A DNA stretch of 64,000 nucleotides from Pontibacter silvestris (GTDB taxonomy: Bacteria; Bacteroidota; Bacteroidia; Cytophagales; Hymenobacteraceae): positions 59,130 to 123,129 of the forward strand of contig NZ_JAJJWI010000016.1 in NCBI RefSeq assembly GCF_020907275.1. Direction: 5' to 3'. The position numbers were made by a program, and so were the translations under genes. Within the stretch, counting starts at the first letter, position 1. Every line of letters begins with the position of its first letter. Below are positions 1-9,186 of the stretch, piece by piece. The notes below the pieces were generated by a model. The model was not told the DNA's origin, searched no databases, and saw nothing but the letters and a program-made list of their open reading frames with translations.

Positions 1-8
1 TAGCTTTG
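1..8 (+). promoter_or_regulatory. candidate -7 box upstream of gldA
   Basis: TAGCTTTG fits the Bacteroidota -7 consensus TAnnTTTG. It would start transcription near position 14, giving a leader of about 75 bases before gldA. The matching -33 element would lie outside the window, so the call rests on one box only. Confidence 0.35.
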
Positions 9-90
9 TGATTAAATTGAAAGGATTTAAGACGATAAGCTTAATCTTTTTTAGAGGTAAGTCATAAGTCCTTTATCTTTTATGTTTTAG

Positions 91-1005
91 ATGTCTGTTG
101 AAGTAAAAAACTTATCAAAAATATTCGGTTCGCAGCGTGCTGTGGATGATATTTCTTTTACAGTAGAGCAGGGGCAGATTCTGGGGTTTCTGGGGCCAAA
201 TGGTGCCGGAAAGTCTACGACTATGAAAATAGCTACCTGCTATCTGCCACCCACTGCCGGAACAATAGAGGTAAATGGCTATGATGTGGTGCAGAACCCT
301 ATGGCTGTTCGCCGCAGTGTTGGATATCTGCCGGAGCACAACCCGCTTTACCTGGACATGTACGTGCATGAATATCTACAGTTTGTTGCCTCAGTGTATG
401 GCCTGAAAGGAAAGCTGGCAAAAGTGCGTGTACAGGAAATGGTAGAGCTGTGCGGCCTGACGCAGGAGCAAAGTAAGAAGATTGGGGCTCTGTCTAAAGG
501 ATACCGTCAACGGGTAGGGCTGGCACAGGCATTGGTACATGACCCAAAGGTGCTTATTTTAGATGAACCAACTACTGGCCTTGATCCAAACCAGATTGTC
601 GAAATCAGGGCACTGATCAAACGTATCGGGCAGGATAAAACAGTGATCTTTTCTACGCACATTATGCAGGAGGTTGCTGCTATATGTGATAGAGTTGTAA
701 TTGTAAACAGGGGAAAGTTAGTTGCCAATAGTGATGTAACCAGCTTACAGGCTGCTAACCGTAGCGAGAAAGTAACCTTAGTAGATTTTGAGCAACCAGT
801 AGAGGTGGAGGCTTTGCAGACTATTACTGGTGTTCTAAGCGTTAGCTTAGCCCAAGGTAATACTTACCGAGTTATTTCTGATAAAGATGCAGATATACGA
901 TCTTCTGTCTTTCGAATAGCAGCCGAACGAAACTGGCCGCTGGTAGGTCTGCGACAGGAAGAAAACTCTCTTGAAAAGATATTTCAGCAACTTACGAAGA
1001 ATTAA
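91..1005 (+). CDS. gldA: gliding motility ABC transporter ATP-binding protein GldA
   Basis: Cytoplasmic ATPase of the GldA-GldF-GldG ABC transporter, required for gliding in Flavobacterium johnsoniae though its substrate is unknown. Seen: Walker A GPNGAGKST at residues 35-43, signature LSKGYRQR near 134, Walker B VLILDEPT near 153, and an H-loop in FSTHIM. The 304-residue length fits GldA, including the roughly 80-residue C-terminal extension after the ATPase core. gldF and gldG follow on the same strand, which makes the identification firm. A short inverted repeat overlaps its stop codon and fills the gap to gldF. Confidence 0.93.
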   Translation: MSVEVKNLSKIFGSQRAVDDISFTVEQGQILGFLGPNGAGKSTTMKIATCYLPPTAGTIEVNGYDVVQNPMAVRRSVGYLPEHNPLYLDMYVHEYLQFVASVYGLKGKLAKVRVQEMVELCGLTQEQSKKIGALSKGYRQRVGLAQALVHDPKVLILDEPTTGLDPNQIVEIRALIKRIGQDKTVIFSTHIMQEVAAICDRVVIVNRGKLVANSDVTSLQAANRSEKVTLVDFEQPVEVEALQTITGVLSVSLAQGNTYRVISDKDADIRSSVFRIAAERNWPLVGLRQEENSLEKIFQQLTKN

Positions 1006-1102
1006 GAATCAGAAATTGTGCTTTATAAATTGAGAGCTGACTTTTGCTATATACTGTTTGGCCTAAAGCTTAATTTATAAATCATGATTCGTAATTAAAA
1101 GG
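1000..1102. repeat. imperfect inverted-repeat intergenic element, copy A
   Basis: The ends of this gldA-gldF gap are roughly complementary: GAATTAAGAATCAG on the left against TTCGTAATTAAAAGG on the right. A similar element lies at 16967-17066, also between two co-directional genes and ending in the same AAAAGGATG join to the next start codon. The central ~60 bases differ between copies. It could be a MITE-like or mRNA-hairpin element. Confidence 0.45.
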
Positions 1103-1831
1103 ATGTTATCAATACTTAAAAAAGAATTTAACGGCTTTCTTAACTCACTGATTGCCTACATTGTAATTGCGGTATTCCTGATCGCAATCGGCATGTTCAT
1201 GTGGGTGTTTCCCGAGAGCAGTGTACTGGAGTATGGCTATGCTGATATGCAGACGCTGTTTAACATGGCTCCCTGGTTATTCCTGTTTCTGATTCCTGCC
1301 ATTACCATGCGCACCTTTGCCGAAGAGAAGCGGGAGGGAACCATAGAGTTACTGCTTACCAAGCCTCTGACAGATATTCAGCTTATACTGGGGAAGTTTT
1401 TCGCGGCCTTGCTGCTGGCATTGTTTGCGCTGTTGCCTACCTTGCTCTACTACTATACGGTTTATGAACTGGGAGCGCCACAAGGCAATGTTGATTCTGC
1501 CGCAGTAGTAGGGTCTTATATCGGATTGATTTTCTTAGCAGGAGTGTTTTCTGCTATTGGAGTTTTTGCCTCATCCATATCTGATAACCAGATTATTTCC
1601 TTTGTAATCGCAGTACTCCTTTGCTACATCGTGTACGCAGGTTTTGATTTGATTGCTTCTATTCCAGGGGTGGGCAGTTACGGCTACCTGATTAGCCAGT
1701 TAGGCATTTCCTATCACTATAGCGCCATCAGCAAAGGCCTAATTGATTCACGGGATTTGCTATATTTTATTAGCGTAATAGCCATAATGGTTTTAGCTAC
1801 AAGACTTGTTTTGAGGAGCAGAAAATGGTAA
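1103..1831 (+). CDS. gldF: gliding motility ABC transporter permease GldF
   Basis: Integral membrane permease partner of GldA. The 242-residue protein has about six hydrophobic segments: near 15-35, 56-75, 100-125, 135-158, 168-190 and 220-236. It carries the ABC-2 type signature TFAEEKREGTIELLLTKPLT near 70-90, which marks the ABC-2 permease family. The start ATG is directly preceded by AAAAGG. Its 3' end overlaps gldG by 7 bases, indicating translational coupling. Confidence 0.92.
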   Translation: MLSILKKEFNGFLNSLIAYIVIAVFLIAIGMFMWVFPESSVLEYGYADMQTLFNMAPWLFLFLIPAITMRTFAEEKREGTIELLLTKPLTDIQLILGKFFAALLLALFALLPTLLYYYTVYELGAPQGNVDSAAVVGSYIGLIFLAGVFSAIGVFASSISDNQIISFVIAVLLCYIVYAGFDLIASIPGVGSYGYLISQLGISYHYSAISKGLIDSRDLLYFISVIAIMVLATRLVLRSRKW

Positions 1832-3525
1832 CAACACCGCAAGAGCAGAACAAGAGCAAGCGTAGCAACGATATAATTCGCTTTGTTTGTTGGGTTGGAG
1901 CCATTATTCTGTTTAATGTACTGGCTGCCACTTATTTCTTACGTTTAGATTTAACGGAGGATAAACGTTATACCATTGCACCAGTAACCAAACAGATGCT
2001 GGGTAACCTGCAGGATGAGGTAGTGGTGGATGTATACCTGGAAGGTGACTTTCCGGCAGGTTTTAAACGCTTGCAGCAATCGGTGAGGGAGACTTTGGAT
2101 GAGTTCCGCATTTATGCTGGAGGCAATATCCGTTATAACTTTATTAACCCGAACGATATTTCTGATGAGAAACAACGGACGGAGTTTTACCAGACTTTGG
2201 CGCAGAAAGGCATACAGCCAACCAATTTAAGAGCATCGGAAGAAGGAAAGCAGGTAGAACGCCTGGTATTTCCAGGTGCAGTAATCAGATATAAAGGCAA
2301 AGAGGCTGCCGTTAATCTACTGAAGGGGAATCTTGCAGCCTCTTCAGAAGTACGCCTTAACCAATCAGTAGAGGGTGTAGAGTATGAATTGGCTAATGCT
2401 ATTCGAAAAGTTGCTTTCCAGGGAAACAAGATTATTGGTTACATAACCGGGCAGGGAGAGTTGGAAATGCAGCAGGTTACAGATTTACTAGGCTCATTGC
2501 AGGAGTATTATCGTGTGGCTCGTGGTGAGCTTTCGCAAATACCGTCACTTGAGGGTTTAGATTTAGTTGTTGTTGCCAAACCTACTTCTGCCTTTTCAGA
2601 AGCTGATAAATTTAAAATTGATCAGTTTGTTATGAATGGAGGTAAAGCTGTGTTTTTTGTAGATGCCCTTAATGCCAATATGGATAGTATAGGTGCAGGA
2701 GGGATGTTTGCTGTACCTTACAACCTGAACCTCGATGACCTGCTGTTCCGCTATGGTGTGCGCCTGAACCAGACAATGGTTATGGATCTTAACTCCGGGT
2801 TTATACCTATGGTAACAGGTTATATGGGCGAGCAGCCTCAGACCGAAATGATGAACTGGCGTTTTTACCCGCTTCTTAATACTTTCAGTAAGCACCCTAT
2901 TACCAGGAACCTGGATGCTGTGTATGCCAGGTTTATAGGAACCATGGATACAGTTAAAGCGGATGGAGTTCTTAAGACACCTTTGATTTATACGTCTGCT
3001 TATTCCCGTATTATGCAGGCACCTGTTCCGTTAACGCTTGAAGAAGCCCGCATGGAAGTAAACCCGGAACAGTACCAGGCAGGGCAACAGCCTGTGGGGT
3101 TTTTGCTAGAAGGTGGATTTACTTCCTTGTTTAAAAACCGCAGGGCACCGGCAGGAATACAGGGCAACAAAGTAAAAGAGGAGGGAATACCTACAAAAAT
3201 TGCGGTGTTTTCTGATGGTGACCTCGTGAGGAATGAAGTAAATCCGCGTACAGGGCAGGCTTACGAGCTTGGCTTCGACCGATACAATAACATTACCTTT
3301 GCTAACAGAGAACTGGCGATGAACACGATACATTACCTCCTGGATTCAGAGGGTCTCATTAATGTCAGAAGCAAAGAGGTTCAATTAAGGCCTCTGGACA
3401 GGGTGCGGGTGAGGGAGGAAAAAACGTACTGGCAGTTGCTGAACCTGATGGCTCCGATTGTACTATTGGTGGTATTTGGAGTTATCCGGTATTACATGCG
3501 CAAGCAAAAGTATGAGCGTTTCTAA
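1825..3525 (+). CDS. gldG: gliding motility ABC transporter auxiliary protein GldG
   Basis: Third component of the Gld ABC transporter. The 566-residue protein has an N-terminal membrane helix near 20-40, a long periplasmic region of the ABC_transp_aux type (including LTEDKRYTIAP just after the helix), and a C-terminal helix near 538-556 followed by a basic tail. This is the usual GldG layout. It overlaps the end of gldF by 7 bases, so gldF and gldG are surely co-transcribed. No clear terminator separates it from dnaN, but dnaN has its own -7 box. Confidence 0.92.
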   Translation: MVTTPQEQNKSKRSNDIIRFVCWVGAIILFNVLAATYFLRLDLTEDKRYTIAPVTKQMLGNLQDEVVVDVYLEGDFPAGFKRLQQSVRETLDEFRIYAGGNIRYNFINPNDISDEKQRTEFYQTLAQKGIQPTNLRASEEGKQVERLVFPGAVIRYKGKEAAVNLLKGNLAASSEVRLNQSVEGVEYELANAIRKVAFQGNKIIGYITGQGELEMQQVTDLLGSLQEYYRVARGELSQIPSLEGLDLVVVAKPTSAFSEADKFKIDQFVMNGGKAVFFVDALNANMDSIGAGGMFAVPYNLNLDDLLFRYGVRLNQTMVMDLNSGFIPMVTGYMGEQPQTEMMNWRFYPLLNTFSKHPITRNLDAVYARFIGTMDTVKADGVLKTPLIYTSAYSRIMQAPVPLTLEEARMEVNPEQYQAGQQPVGFLLEGGFTSLFKNRRAPAGIQGNKVKEEGIPTKIAVFSDGDLVRNEVNPRTGQAYELGFDRYNNITFANRELAMNTIHYLLDSEGLINVRSKEVQLRPLDRVRVREEKTYWQLLNLMAPIVLLVVFGVIRYYMRKQKYERF

Positions 3526-3598
3526 AATTATCTGCCTATAACACAGGCAAACATGAAAAAGGACTGCCGGAAGAGATAGCATAAATGGGAAAAATTTA

Positions 3599-3606
3599 TA
3601 ACTTTG
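3599..3606 (+). promoter_or_regulatory. candidate -7 box for dnaN
   Basis: TAACTTTG matches TAnnTTTG 27 bases before the dnaN start. No TTTG is found 19 bases upstream (ATAG occupies that place), so the promoter is only half supported. Confidence 0.4.
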
Positions 3607-3632
3607 TCCTAATAACATTATAGATATTCATA

Positions 3633-4757
3633 ATGAAGTTTATCGTCTCTTCTTCTGCGCTGTTAAAGCAGTTATCCAGCATAAATGGTGTAGTTACCAA
3701 TAATCCGGTGGTACCTATACTGGAGAACTTTCTATTCGAAATAAATAACAGTGTTCTTACCATCACTGCCAGTGACCTTGAAACATCTATGATCACAGAG
3801 CTGCAGGTGGAAGCAAAAGAAAACGGCCGTATTGCCGCTCCTGCGAGAATATTGCTTGATACGCTGAAAAACCTGCCTGACCAGCCGGTAACTTTCACGA
3901 TAGACGAAGAGACTTATACTATTGAAATCAGTTCTTCAAACGGTCGGTATAAATTATCCGGAGAGAATGCTACCGATTTCCCTCGTGTGCCTGTAGTACA
4001 AGGTGGTAATGCTATTGAGATTCCTTCTAATGTACTTTCCAGAGCCATCAACAAAACAATTTTTGCTGTAAGTAACGACGAACTTCGTCCGGCTATGACA
4101 GGTATCTTTGTGCAGCTTCGCTCTGATAACGTAACTTTTGTGGCTACTGACGGACACCGCCTGCTACGTTACCGCCGGACAGATATCGCCACCAGCCAAG
4201 AAGCTTCCTTGATCATTCCTCGCAAAGCTTTTACCTTATTAAAGTCAACTTTGCCAGCTGAGGCTACTGCTGTTCGTGTAGAGTTTAACCAGTCAAACGC
4301 ATTCTTCAGCTTCGACAATATCCGAATGATCTGCCGTCTGATTGATGAGCGCTACCCGGATTATGAGAATGTGATACCAGTTCAGAATCCAAATAAGTTA
4401 GTTATTGACCGAGCTGCCTTGCTAAGTTCTGTTCGTCGTATCTCAATTTACTCAAACAAAACAACACACCAGATACGCCTGAAACTGACTGGTTCTGAGT
4501 TACAGGTATCTGCTGAAGATCTGGATTTTTCTAACGAGGCAAATGAGCGCCTTACCTGCCAGTACGAAGGAGAGGATATGGAAATAGGTTTTAATGCTAA
4601 GTTCCTTCTTGAGATGCTCAATAACATCGATTCTGATGAAATTACCTTCGAGCTATCTACTCCGAACCGTGCAGGTCTGTTGATGCCAATTGTTAATGAA
4701 GACAACGAAAATGTTCTGATGCTGGTAATGCCAGTAATGCTGAACAATTATGTGTAA
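3633..4757 (+). CDS. dnaN: DNA polymerase III subunit beta (sliding clamp)
   Basis: Ring-shaped processivity clamp that tethers DNA polymerase III to DNA. The 374-residue length and the three-repeat architecture fit the family: N-terminal MKFIVSSSALLKQLSSINGVV, central LRPAMTGIFVQ and VATDGHRLL (near 150-180), and the C-terminal clamp end LLMPIVNED...LMLVMPVML. The gene sits downstream of gldG without dnaA, which is common in Bacteroidota, so it does not mark the origin. A strong hairpin terminator follows. Confidence 0.97.
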   Translation: MKFIVSSSALLKQLSSINGVVTNNPVVPILENFLFEINNSVLTITASDLETSMITELQVEAKENGRIAAPARILLDTLKNLPDQPVTFTIDEETYTIEISSSNGRYKLSGENATDFPRVPVVQGGNAIEIPSNVLSRAINKTIFAVSNDELRPAMTGIFVQLRSDNVTFVATDGHRLLRYRRTDIATSQEASLIIPRKAFTLLKSTLPAEATAVRVEFNQSNAFFSFDNIRMICRLIDERYPDYENVIPVQNPNKLVIDRAALLSSVRRISIYSNKTTHQIRLKLTGSELQVSAEDLDFSNEANERLTCQYEGEDMEIGFNAKFLLEMLNNIDSDEITFELSTPNRAGLLMPIVNEDNENVLMLVMPVMLNNYV

Positions 4758-4779
4758 ATAAATTCTTTCTACATACCAG

Positions 4780-4807
4780 AAAAGGCGAGCCTGCAAGCTC
4801 GCCTTTT
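4780..4807 (+). terminator. rho-independent terminator after dnaN
   Basis: Perfect 11-bp stem AAAAGGCGAGC / GCTCGCCTTTT with a 6-base loop, ending in a T run, 22 bases after the dnaN stop. Confidence 0.9.
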
Positions 4808-5081
4808 CTGTTTCACAGTCACAGTTGATTATATTAAGATCAGCAATTTAAAAAGCAGGAATTTCTTAATTGACTTTTTCTTAAAAGCAGTCTTTTAAAA
4901 CATAGAATCCTCAGCCTGCATAGAAAAAGCTTAGCCTCTCTTAAAATTTAGTTGACTCCAGTATACAGGAACAAGAACTGTAATTTTCACCTATAAAAGG
5001 TTATTAGCTATTAAATGTGCAGTTTCTATCATTACTCTCTAAAAGTTAAGTAGTTAGCAAAGAACAGAGCTTATTAAGTAC
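4808..5081. other. intergenic stretch, nothing recognised
   Basis: AT-rich gap between the dnaN terminator and the hairpin at the end of the convergent lipoprotein gene. I see no ORF with family features, no RNA gene and no consensus promoter. Confidence 0.5.
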
Positions 5082-5123
5082 CAGTAGCTATACATGATTG
5101 ATATCAATTAAGTATAGCTACTG
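5082..5123 (-). terminator. hairpin overlapping the stop of the EEP lipoprotein gene
   Basis: 12-bp perfect stem CAGTAGCTATAC / GTATAGCTACTG around an 18-base loop that itself contains the palindrome ATTGATATCAAT. The stop codon (5118-5120) lies inside one arm. There is no T run on either side, so it may be an mRNA-end stabiliser rather than a classic terminator. Confidence 0.4.
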
Positions 5124-6167
5124 TAATTGGCGCTTTCTGTTTTGTAGCTTAATATATACAGGAAAATGATCGCTATAGCCGCTCATGTAGGTAGCCCCTG
5201 AAAAAGTAGGTTTAGGAGTGTTTTTATACTTCCCAAATAAGAACTTTATCTCATTGGTGGCATGAATAGTAGCTGATCCTCTAACGTATTGTAAGCTACT
5301 TCCGTCTACTAATGATTTTGAAATTAAAATCTGGTCAAGCATTTCAAAACTACCTCTGTTAAGGTAGCTTCCTGTGCCCTGCACATCATAAATGTAAAAC
5401 GGGTTAAAAAGCTCCTTATTATAGTAAGGGTTTGGCCTACCTGTAGCATTAAGTACATCTTTCAGTATGTTGGCGCTCGGTTCTGCATCAAAATCACCCA
5501 TTACAATAATTTTAGCATCTTTGTTTACAGCCTGCTGGGCATCTATCTGCTTTCTTAGCTCGGTAGCTGCTGCTCGCAAGCGACGCTCCCCCTCAAAGCT
5601 GTTCCGGTATTTCGGAGGCCAGTGGTTTACGTAAACAGTAATTTCTTCTCCCTGCAATACTCCTTTTACCTTCAGAATTCCCCTCGACTTAAAGCTGGCA
5701 CCTGGGAAGTTGATACTAATATTTTCTTGAGAAGTTAAACTGAAAAATTTAGGTCTGTAAAGCAGGGCTACATCAAGGCCCTGTGGGTCTTCTGATTCAT
5801 AATGGATAATGCCATACTTATTTTTCAACAAAGCTTCAGAATTAACCAGGTCCCGCAGTACCTGGTGGTTTTCTACTTCACTTAAACCTATAAGTACAGG
5901 ACCTTCTTTATCTCCCATTGTGGCTATGACAGATGCTAAGTGCTCTAACTTAACTTGGTAACGCTCTTCATCCCATTGCATGGCTCCACTAGGGGTAAAG
6001 GCATCATCGTTTGCAGAAGGTGAGTTATTGATATCATAGAGCCGCTCCGTGTTATAAAAAGCTACAGTATGCAGCCTTCCTTTTTTTGAGGAAGTAGTGC
6101 TTGTGGCACAGCCAGTAAGGGTAAGAATTGTAAAAAGCAGGAAGAGAGTTTTAATTCCGTGACGCAT
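5118..6167 (-). CDS. endonuclease/exonuclease/phosphatase-fold lipoprotein
   Basis: Probable secreted metal-dependent phosphoesterase of the EEP superfamily; substrate not predictable. Starting at the ATG at 6167 gives MRHGIKTLFLLFTILTLTGC, a lipoprotein signal peptide with lipobox LTGC. An upstream ATG would add 12 residues and weaken the signal. EEP motifs seen: VAFYNTERLYD near the N-terminus (metal-binding N and E), GLSEVENHQ, VNHWPPK, IVMGDFDAEP and the terminal SDHFPVYIK. Bacteroidota often have such endonuclease/exonuclease/phosphatase lipoproteins. It is convergent with dnaN and divergent from gldC. Confidence 0.8.
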   Translation of the reverse strand: MRHGIKTLFLLFTILTLTGCATSTTSSKKGRLHTVAFYNTERLYDINNSPSANDDAFTPSGAMQWDEERYQVKLEHLASVIATMGDKEGPVLIGLSEVENHQVLRDLVNSEALLKNKYGIIHYESEDPQGLDVALLYRPKFFSLTSQENISINFPGASFKSRGILKVKGVLQGEEITVYVNHWPPKYRNSFEGERRLRAAATELRKQIDAQQAVNKDAKIIVMGDFDAEPSANILKDVLNATGRPNPYYNKELFNPFYIYDVQGTGSYLNRGSFEMLDQILISKSLVDGSSLQYVRGSATIHATNEIKFLFGKYKNTPKPTFSGATYMSGYSDHFPVYIKLQNRKRQLQ

Positions 6168-6179
6168 CGTGTAACTTTG
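6149..6179 (+). promoter_or_regulatory. candidate promoter for gldC
   Basis: TAACTTTG at 6172-6179 fits the -7 consensus TAnnTTTG, and a T-rich TTTT lies exactly 19 bases upstream in place of TTTG. It overlaps the start of the divergent lipoprotein gene and would give a leader of about 60 bases for gldC. Confidence 0.4.
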
Positions 6180-6244
6180 TACCTTATATATATACTTACA
6201 CATATTACGAGGTTTCTATACTATAAAGTTTAATTAATTAGATA

Positions 6245-6583
6245 ATGAAGAAGTCAGAGATATATTTTAGCATTGCCCTGGATGATAATCGTGTACCTGA
6301 AGCTATTAGCTGGCGTGCGACCGATGCAGGAGAGAAGATTCATTTTGCAAAAGCCATTAATATTTCACTGTGGGATCGTGATGAAGCAGGCACAATGAAA
6401 ATTGACCTCTGGACAAAAGATATGCCGGTAGATGAGATGAAGTATTTCTATATAGATACCATTGGTGCCATGGCTCAAAGTGTAGCTACTGCCACAAATG
6501 ACACTGTAATGGCTCAGAAAATGCGTGCTCTTTGCGAAGACCTGATGAAGCATGTAGAAGAAGATCGTCAGAAAAATGGTTAG
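6245..6583 (+). CDS. gldC: gliding motility protein GldC
   Basis: Small 112-residue soluble protein of the GldC family, beginning MKKSEIYFSIALDDNRVPE and containing the family stretch ISLWDRDEAGTMKIDLWTKD near 40-60. In Flavobacterium GldC is not strictly essential but improves gliding; its biochemical role is unknown. It stands alone here, several kb from gldAFG, and ends at a long bidirectional terminator. Confidence 0.9.
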   Translation: MKKSEIYFSIALDDNRVPEAISWRATDAGEKIHFAKAINISLWDRDEAGTMKIDLWTKDMPVDEMKYFYIDTIGAMAQSVATATNDTVMAQKMRALCEDLMKHVEEDRQKNG

Positions 6584-6589
6584 TAGCAC

Positions 6590-6645
6590 CTTATAAAAAC
6601 AGGAAAGCCCTTCCTCAAAAGGAAGGGCTTTCCTGTTTTTATAAG
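6590..6645. terminator. bidirectional terminator between gldC and a secreted protein gene
   Basis: Perfect 26-bp stem with a 4-base loop (CAAA). The arms begin CTTATAAAAACAGGAAAGCC, so both strands end in a T-rich stretch. It serves gldC on the plus strand and the convergent gene whose stop is at 6656. Confidence 0.95.
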
Positions 6646-6655
6646 TAACTGAATT

Positions 6656-7108
6656 TTAGTTTGCTTTAGGTGAATTAGCGTTTGTATCTGCTAAAGTAGT
6701 GATGCTAGTTAGACTAGTTCCTGTTTCTTTATTTGTTTTATCTGCATTTACTACAAACTCTCTGTCAAGATTGTTGTATTGATTTCTGGCGCCGAAGTAA
6801 CGGTTATACTGGACAATGCTTAATACGTTTTCCAGCTCACGGTCACGTTCAGCACAAATGCCTTTGCAGAGCTCATCAATCTTAGCTTGGTTACCTGCAT
6901 ATTGCTGCTCTACAGCAAGCATTTTAGTGGCCTTATCAAAGTTAATTTCTTGTATTTTTTTAGTCTGATAATTATTCAGCGCTAAATCTCGAATCATTTG
7001 GTTTGATAGGTTTGTTGCTCTTTCCTGTGCATTGATGGGATTATTCTGGGCAGCAGTAGTAAATACAAATCCAAACATTAAGCATGTGATTACCAATAGT
7101 GTCTTCAT
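6656..7108 (-). CDS. small secreted protein, Spy/CpxP-like composition
   Basis: 150-residue protein with a clear signal peptide (MKTLLVITCLMFGFVFTTAA, cleavage before QNN). The mature part is helical: 'LSNQMIRDLALNNYQTKKI' followed by two cysteines in LCKGICAERD near 82-86. The pattern 'L..NQM...L.L...Q..KI..I' resembles small helical periplasmic proteins of the DUF4890/Spy type common in Bacteroidota, but no signature motif is decisive. The C-terminal 30 residues are low-complexity, rich in T, S and N. An AAAGGT ribosome site precedes the ATG. Confidence 0.6.
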   Translation of the reverse strand: MKTLLVITCLMFGFVFTTAAQNNPINAQERATNLSNQMIRDLALNNYQTKKIQEINFDKATKMLAVEQQYAGNQAKIDELCKGICAERDRELENVLSIVQYNRYFGARNQYNNLDREFVVNADKTNKETGTSLTSITTLADTNANSPKAN

Positions 7109-7442
7109 AGTTTACCTTTCTATAGTTTTAAGTGAGTTGTTTGCGTGTCTATAAGTATAACATAGCATACTAGCAAAAAATTCCATTCCTTACCCATTTC
7201 CATATATATAAATAACATTGTACAAGATTGTTTACTTAACCCAACATCCTTTTTACAGGTCAAAATAGGTTATTCAGACATTATGATGGGCTAACCCGGA
7301 GTATTTCCGTATCTGTAATAACAAGCACAGTATTTATCATCAAATATTTAGAAAGCAGCTTATGTAAATTTCTCTTTAGGTTTTATTGAGGATTGAATAC
7401 AGAAGATGAAAAGTAAATTTTTTTTAACATAAATTAAGTTAA
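7109..7442. other. intergenic stretch, nothing recognised
   Basis: 333-base AT-rich gap between two divergent genes. It should hold both promoters, but I find no full TAnnTTTG box facing either gene and no hairpin of note. Confidence 0.4.
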
Positions 7443-8378
7443 ATGGCGCGATCTATAAGTATCACTTCACCCTATGATAAGACAGATGAGATTTTGAAGA
7501 ACTTGGAGAATATGGATGGCATTATGCAGTTGCAAGTAATACAGAATGCTTCTGTTAAACCACCCGGAGATGTCATAACGGTTGTTACACCTAACAAGCA
7601 TCTTCAGAAGCTGATGAGAGTGCTTGACGGAGTTGGCTTAGGTAAAAAAGACGGGATTTCTATATTATCCAGCGAGCCAGATAGCTTTATACCCACTAGT
7701 TCTTCATTCACTGTTTATCGTGACGATAATGAGTCTACCTGGGAAGAGATGGAAATGATCATTAGTAATGATAGTAATACAACTATTAATACATTGATTA
7801 TCATGACAATATCAGGAGCACTGGCTACCATTGGTATAGCTACTAACTCTATTCATTTAGTTATAGGAGGAATGTTAGTTGCGCCTGGTTTTATGCCCAT
7901 TCTTAGAGTTTCACTAGGTATTGTTTCCAGGTACGAGAGGTGGCACTATGGTATTTGGGACACTTTAAAAGCATATGTAACCTTAATATTAAGTGCTGCG
8001 GTCACGGCTGTTATTCTTGCTTCGCTGAACTATAGCCCAATGGTAGGGGCTACCAGTTATTATATCCCTGATAAGGAACTGCTAGAATATTGGACTACAT
8101 TTACTTTCCCGTCTGTGTTAGCCTCTGCAGTGGCCAGTGTGGCAGGTGCTATTTTAGTAGCAACTAATAAATCTGTGTTTACATCTGGTGTAATGATCGG
8201 TTTAGCTTTAGTGCCTTCTGCTGCAATAATTGGTATAGGTTTAGTGAATGAAGATTTTACTCTTGCAGGTAGGGCTTTTCTACGGTTTATTGTAGATATT
8301 GCGCTGGTTTTCGTACTGCCCTTGCTGTACCTCTACTGGGAGCGTTCCCGTTCACACAAACGTGACACAAGTGTGTAA
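7443..8378 (+). CDS. DUF389 family membrane protein
   Basis: 311 residues. The N-terminal ~100 residues form a soluble alpha/beta region (SITSPYDKTDEILKNL...) and the C-terminal ~180 residues are membrane-spanning, including GALATIGIATNSIHLVIGGM and LVAPGFMPILRVSLG near 130-160. These glycine-rich segments are the hallmark of the DUF389 (TIGR00341-type) family. Function is unknown; some relatives are discussed as possible transport-related proteins. It stands alone with no obvious partner. The start ATG follows TTAAGTTAA. Confidence 0.85.
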   Translation: MARSISITSPYDKTDEILKNLENMDGIMQLQVIQNASVKPPGDVITVVTPNKHLQKLMRVLDGVGLGKKDGISILSSEPDSFIPTSSSFTVYRDDNESTWEEMEMIISNDSNTTINTLIIMTISGALATIGIATNSIHLVIGGMLVAPGFMPILRVSLGIVSRYERWHYGIWDTLKAYVTLILSAAVTAVILASLNYSPMVGATSYYIPDKELLEYWTTFTFPSVLASAVASVAGAILVATNKSVFTSGVMIGLALVPSAAIIGIGLVNEDFTLAGRAFLRFIVDIALVFVLPLLYLYWERSRSHKRDTSV

Positions 8379-8497
8379 AAACTTTAATATCTAGGTGGGA
8401 GTTATATGTATGTTTCAGAATGATCCAGTAAGTTGGGGGTGGTTAAATAAAAGCTATTATAGCTCTTCCTCTTCTTGGGAGTGTCAGTTCTCATAAA

Positions 8498-8535
8498 TAA
8501 CAAAGCCCAATAACTAAAGTTATTGGGCTTTGTTA
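8498..8535. terminator. bidirectional terminator between the DUF389 gene and dcd
   Basis: 18-bp perfect stem TAACAAAGCCCAATAACT / AGTTATTGGGCTTTGTTA with only two unpaired bases on paper, so about a 4-base loop in practice. It lies just before the dcd stop and about 120 bases after the DUF389 stop. Confidence 0.85.
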
Positions 8536-8542
8536 TGATCTT

Positions 8543-9079
8543 TTACCATTCATTCTTCCACATCATAGACTCTACCGGAGTAATGGTGCGCTTGTTGTAC
8601 TTGGCGTTAGGCTTTTTATTATAGTAGTTTTCAATCCCACCACTTACTTCAAAGTAAATAAGCTGGCCAATAGGCATGTTGTAATATACTCTTACTGGTT
8701 GAGATACCGATATTTCTAATGTCCAGGTATTACAGAAGCCTACATCGCCTTTACCGGCTGTGGCATGTATGTCTATTCCTAAACGGCCTACACTGGATTT
8801 TCCTTCCAGGAAAGGAACATGTGCGTGTGTTTCAGTATACTCTTTTGTTACCCCCAGGTAAAGTGTGCCAGGGCGTAGCACAAAACCCTCTTCCGGAATC
8901 TCAAACACATCAATCTCATTATGTTTACGAGCATCAAGTACCTCATCGCGGTAGTTAGCCAGGTATCGTCCTAAGTGTACATCATAGGAGTTAGTACCAA
9001 GGCCGGCTCTATCAAAAGGCTCAATCAGGATGTTCCCTTTCTCAATCTCCTCTAAAATCTGCTTATCTGTAAGTATCAT
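8543..9079 (-). CDS. dcd: dCTP deaminase
   Basis: Converts dCTP to dUTP for thymidylate synthesis. The 178-residue protein starting MILTDKQILEEIEKGNI has the family motifs GTNSYDVHLG near 30-40, the nucleotide-binding SSVGRLGIDIHATAGKGDVG near 100-120 and the catalytic glutamate in NTWTLEIS. I chose the ATG at 9079 because this is where the family begins; an upstream ATG at 9115 would add a hydrophobic 12-residue stretch with no counterpart. Single-gene unit ended by a strong hairpin. Confidence 0.93.
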   Translation of the reverse strand: MILTDKQILEEIEKGNILIEPFDRAGLGTNSYDVHLGRYLANYRDEVLDARKHNEIDVFEIPEEGFVLRPGTLYLGVTKEYTETHAHVPFLEGKSSVGRLGIDIHATAGKGDVGFCNTWTLEISVSQPVRVYYNMPIGQLIYFEVSGGIENYYNKKPNAKYNKRTITPVESMMWKNEW

Positions 9080-9186
9080 GGTGTAGGCTAAAAAACTGAC
9101 TGTAAAAGTAAGCAAATATGGGAATATGAGCTAATTATCTTATTTTAATGATTCGAAGGAATGAGAGCCTGTTTTAAAGTTATCTG

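Noticed and set aside
3599..4757. dnaN as a marker of the replication origin
   Set aside because: No dnaA or DnaA-box cluster is seen and dnaN follows gldG, so it says nothing about the origin.
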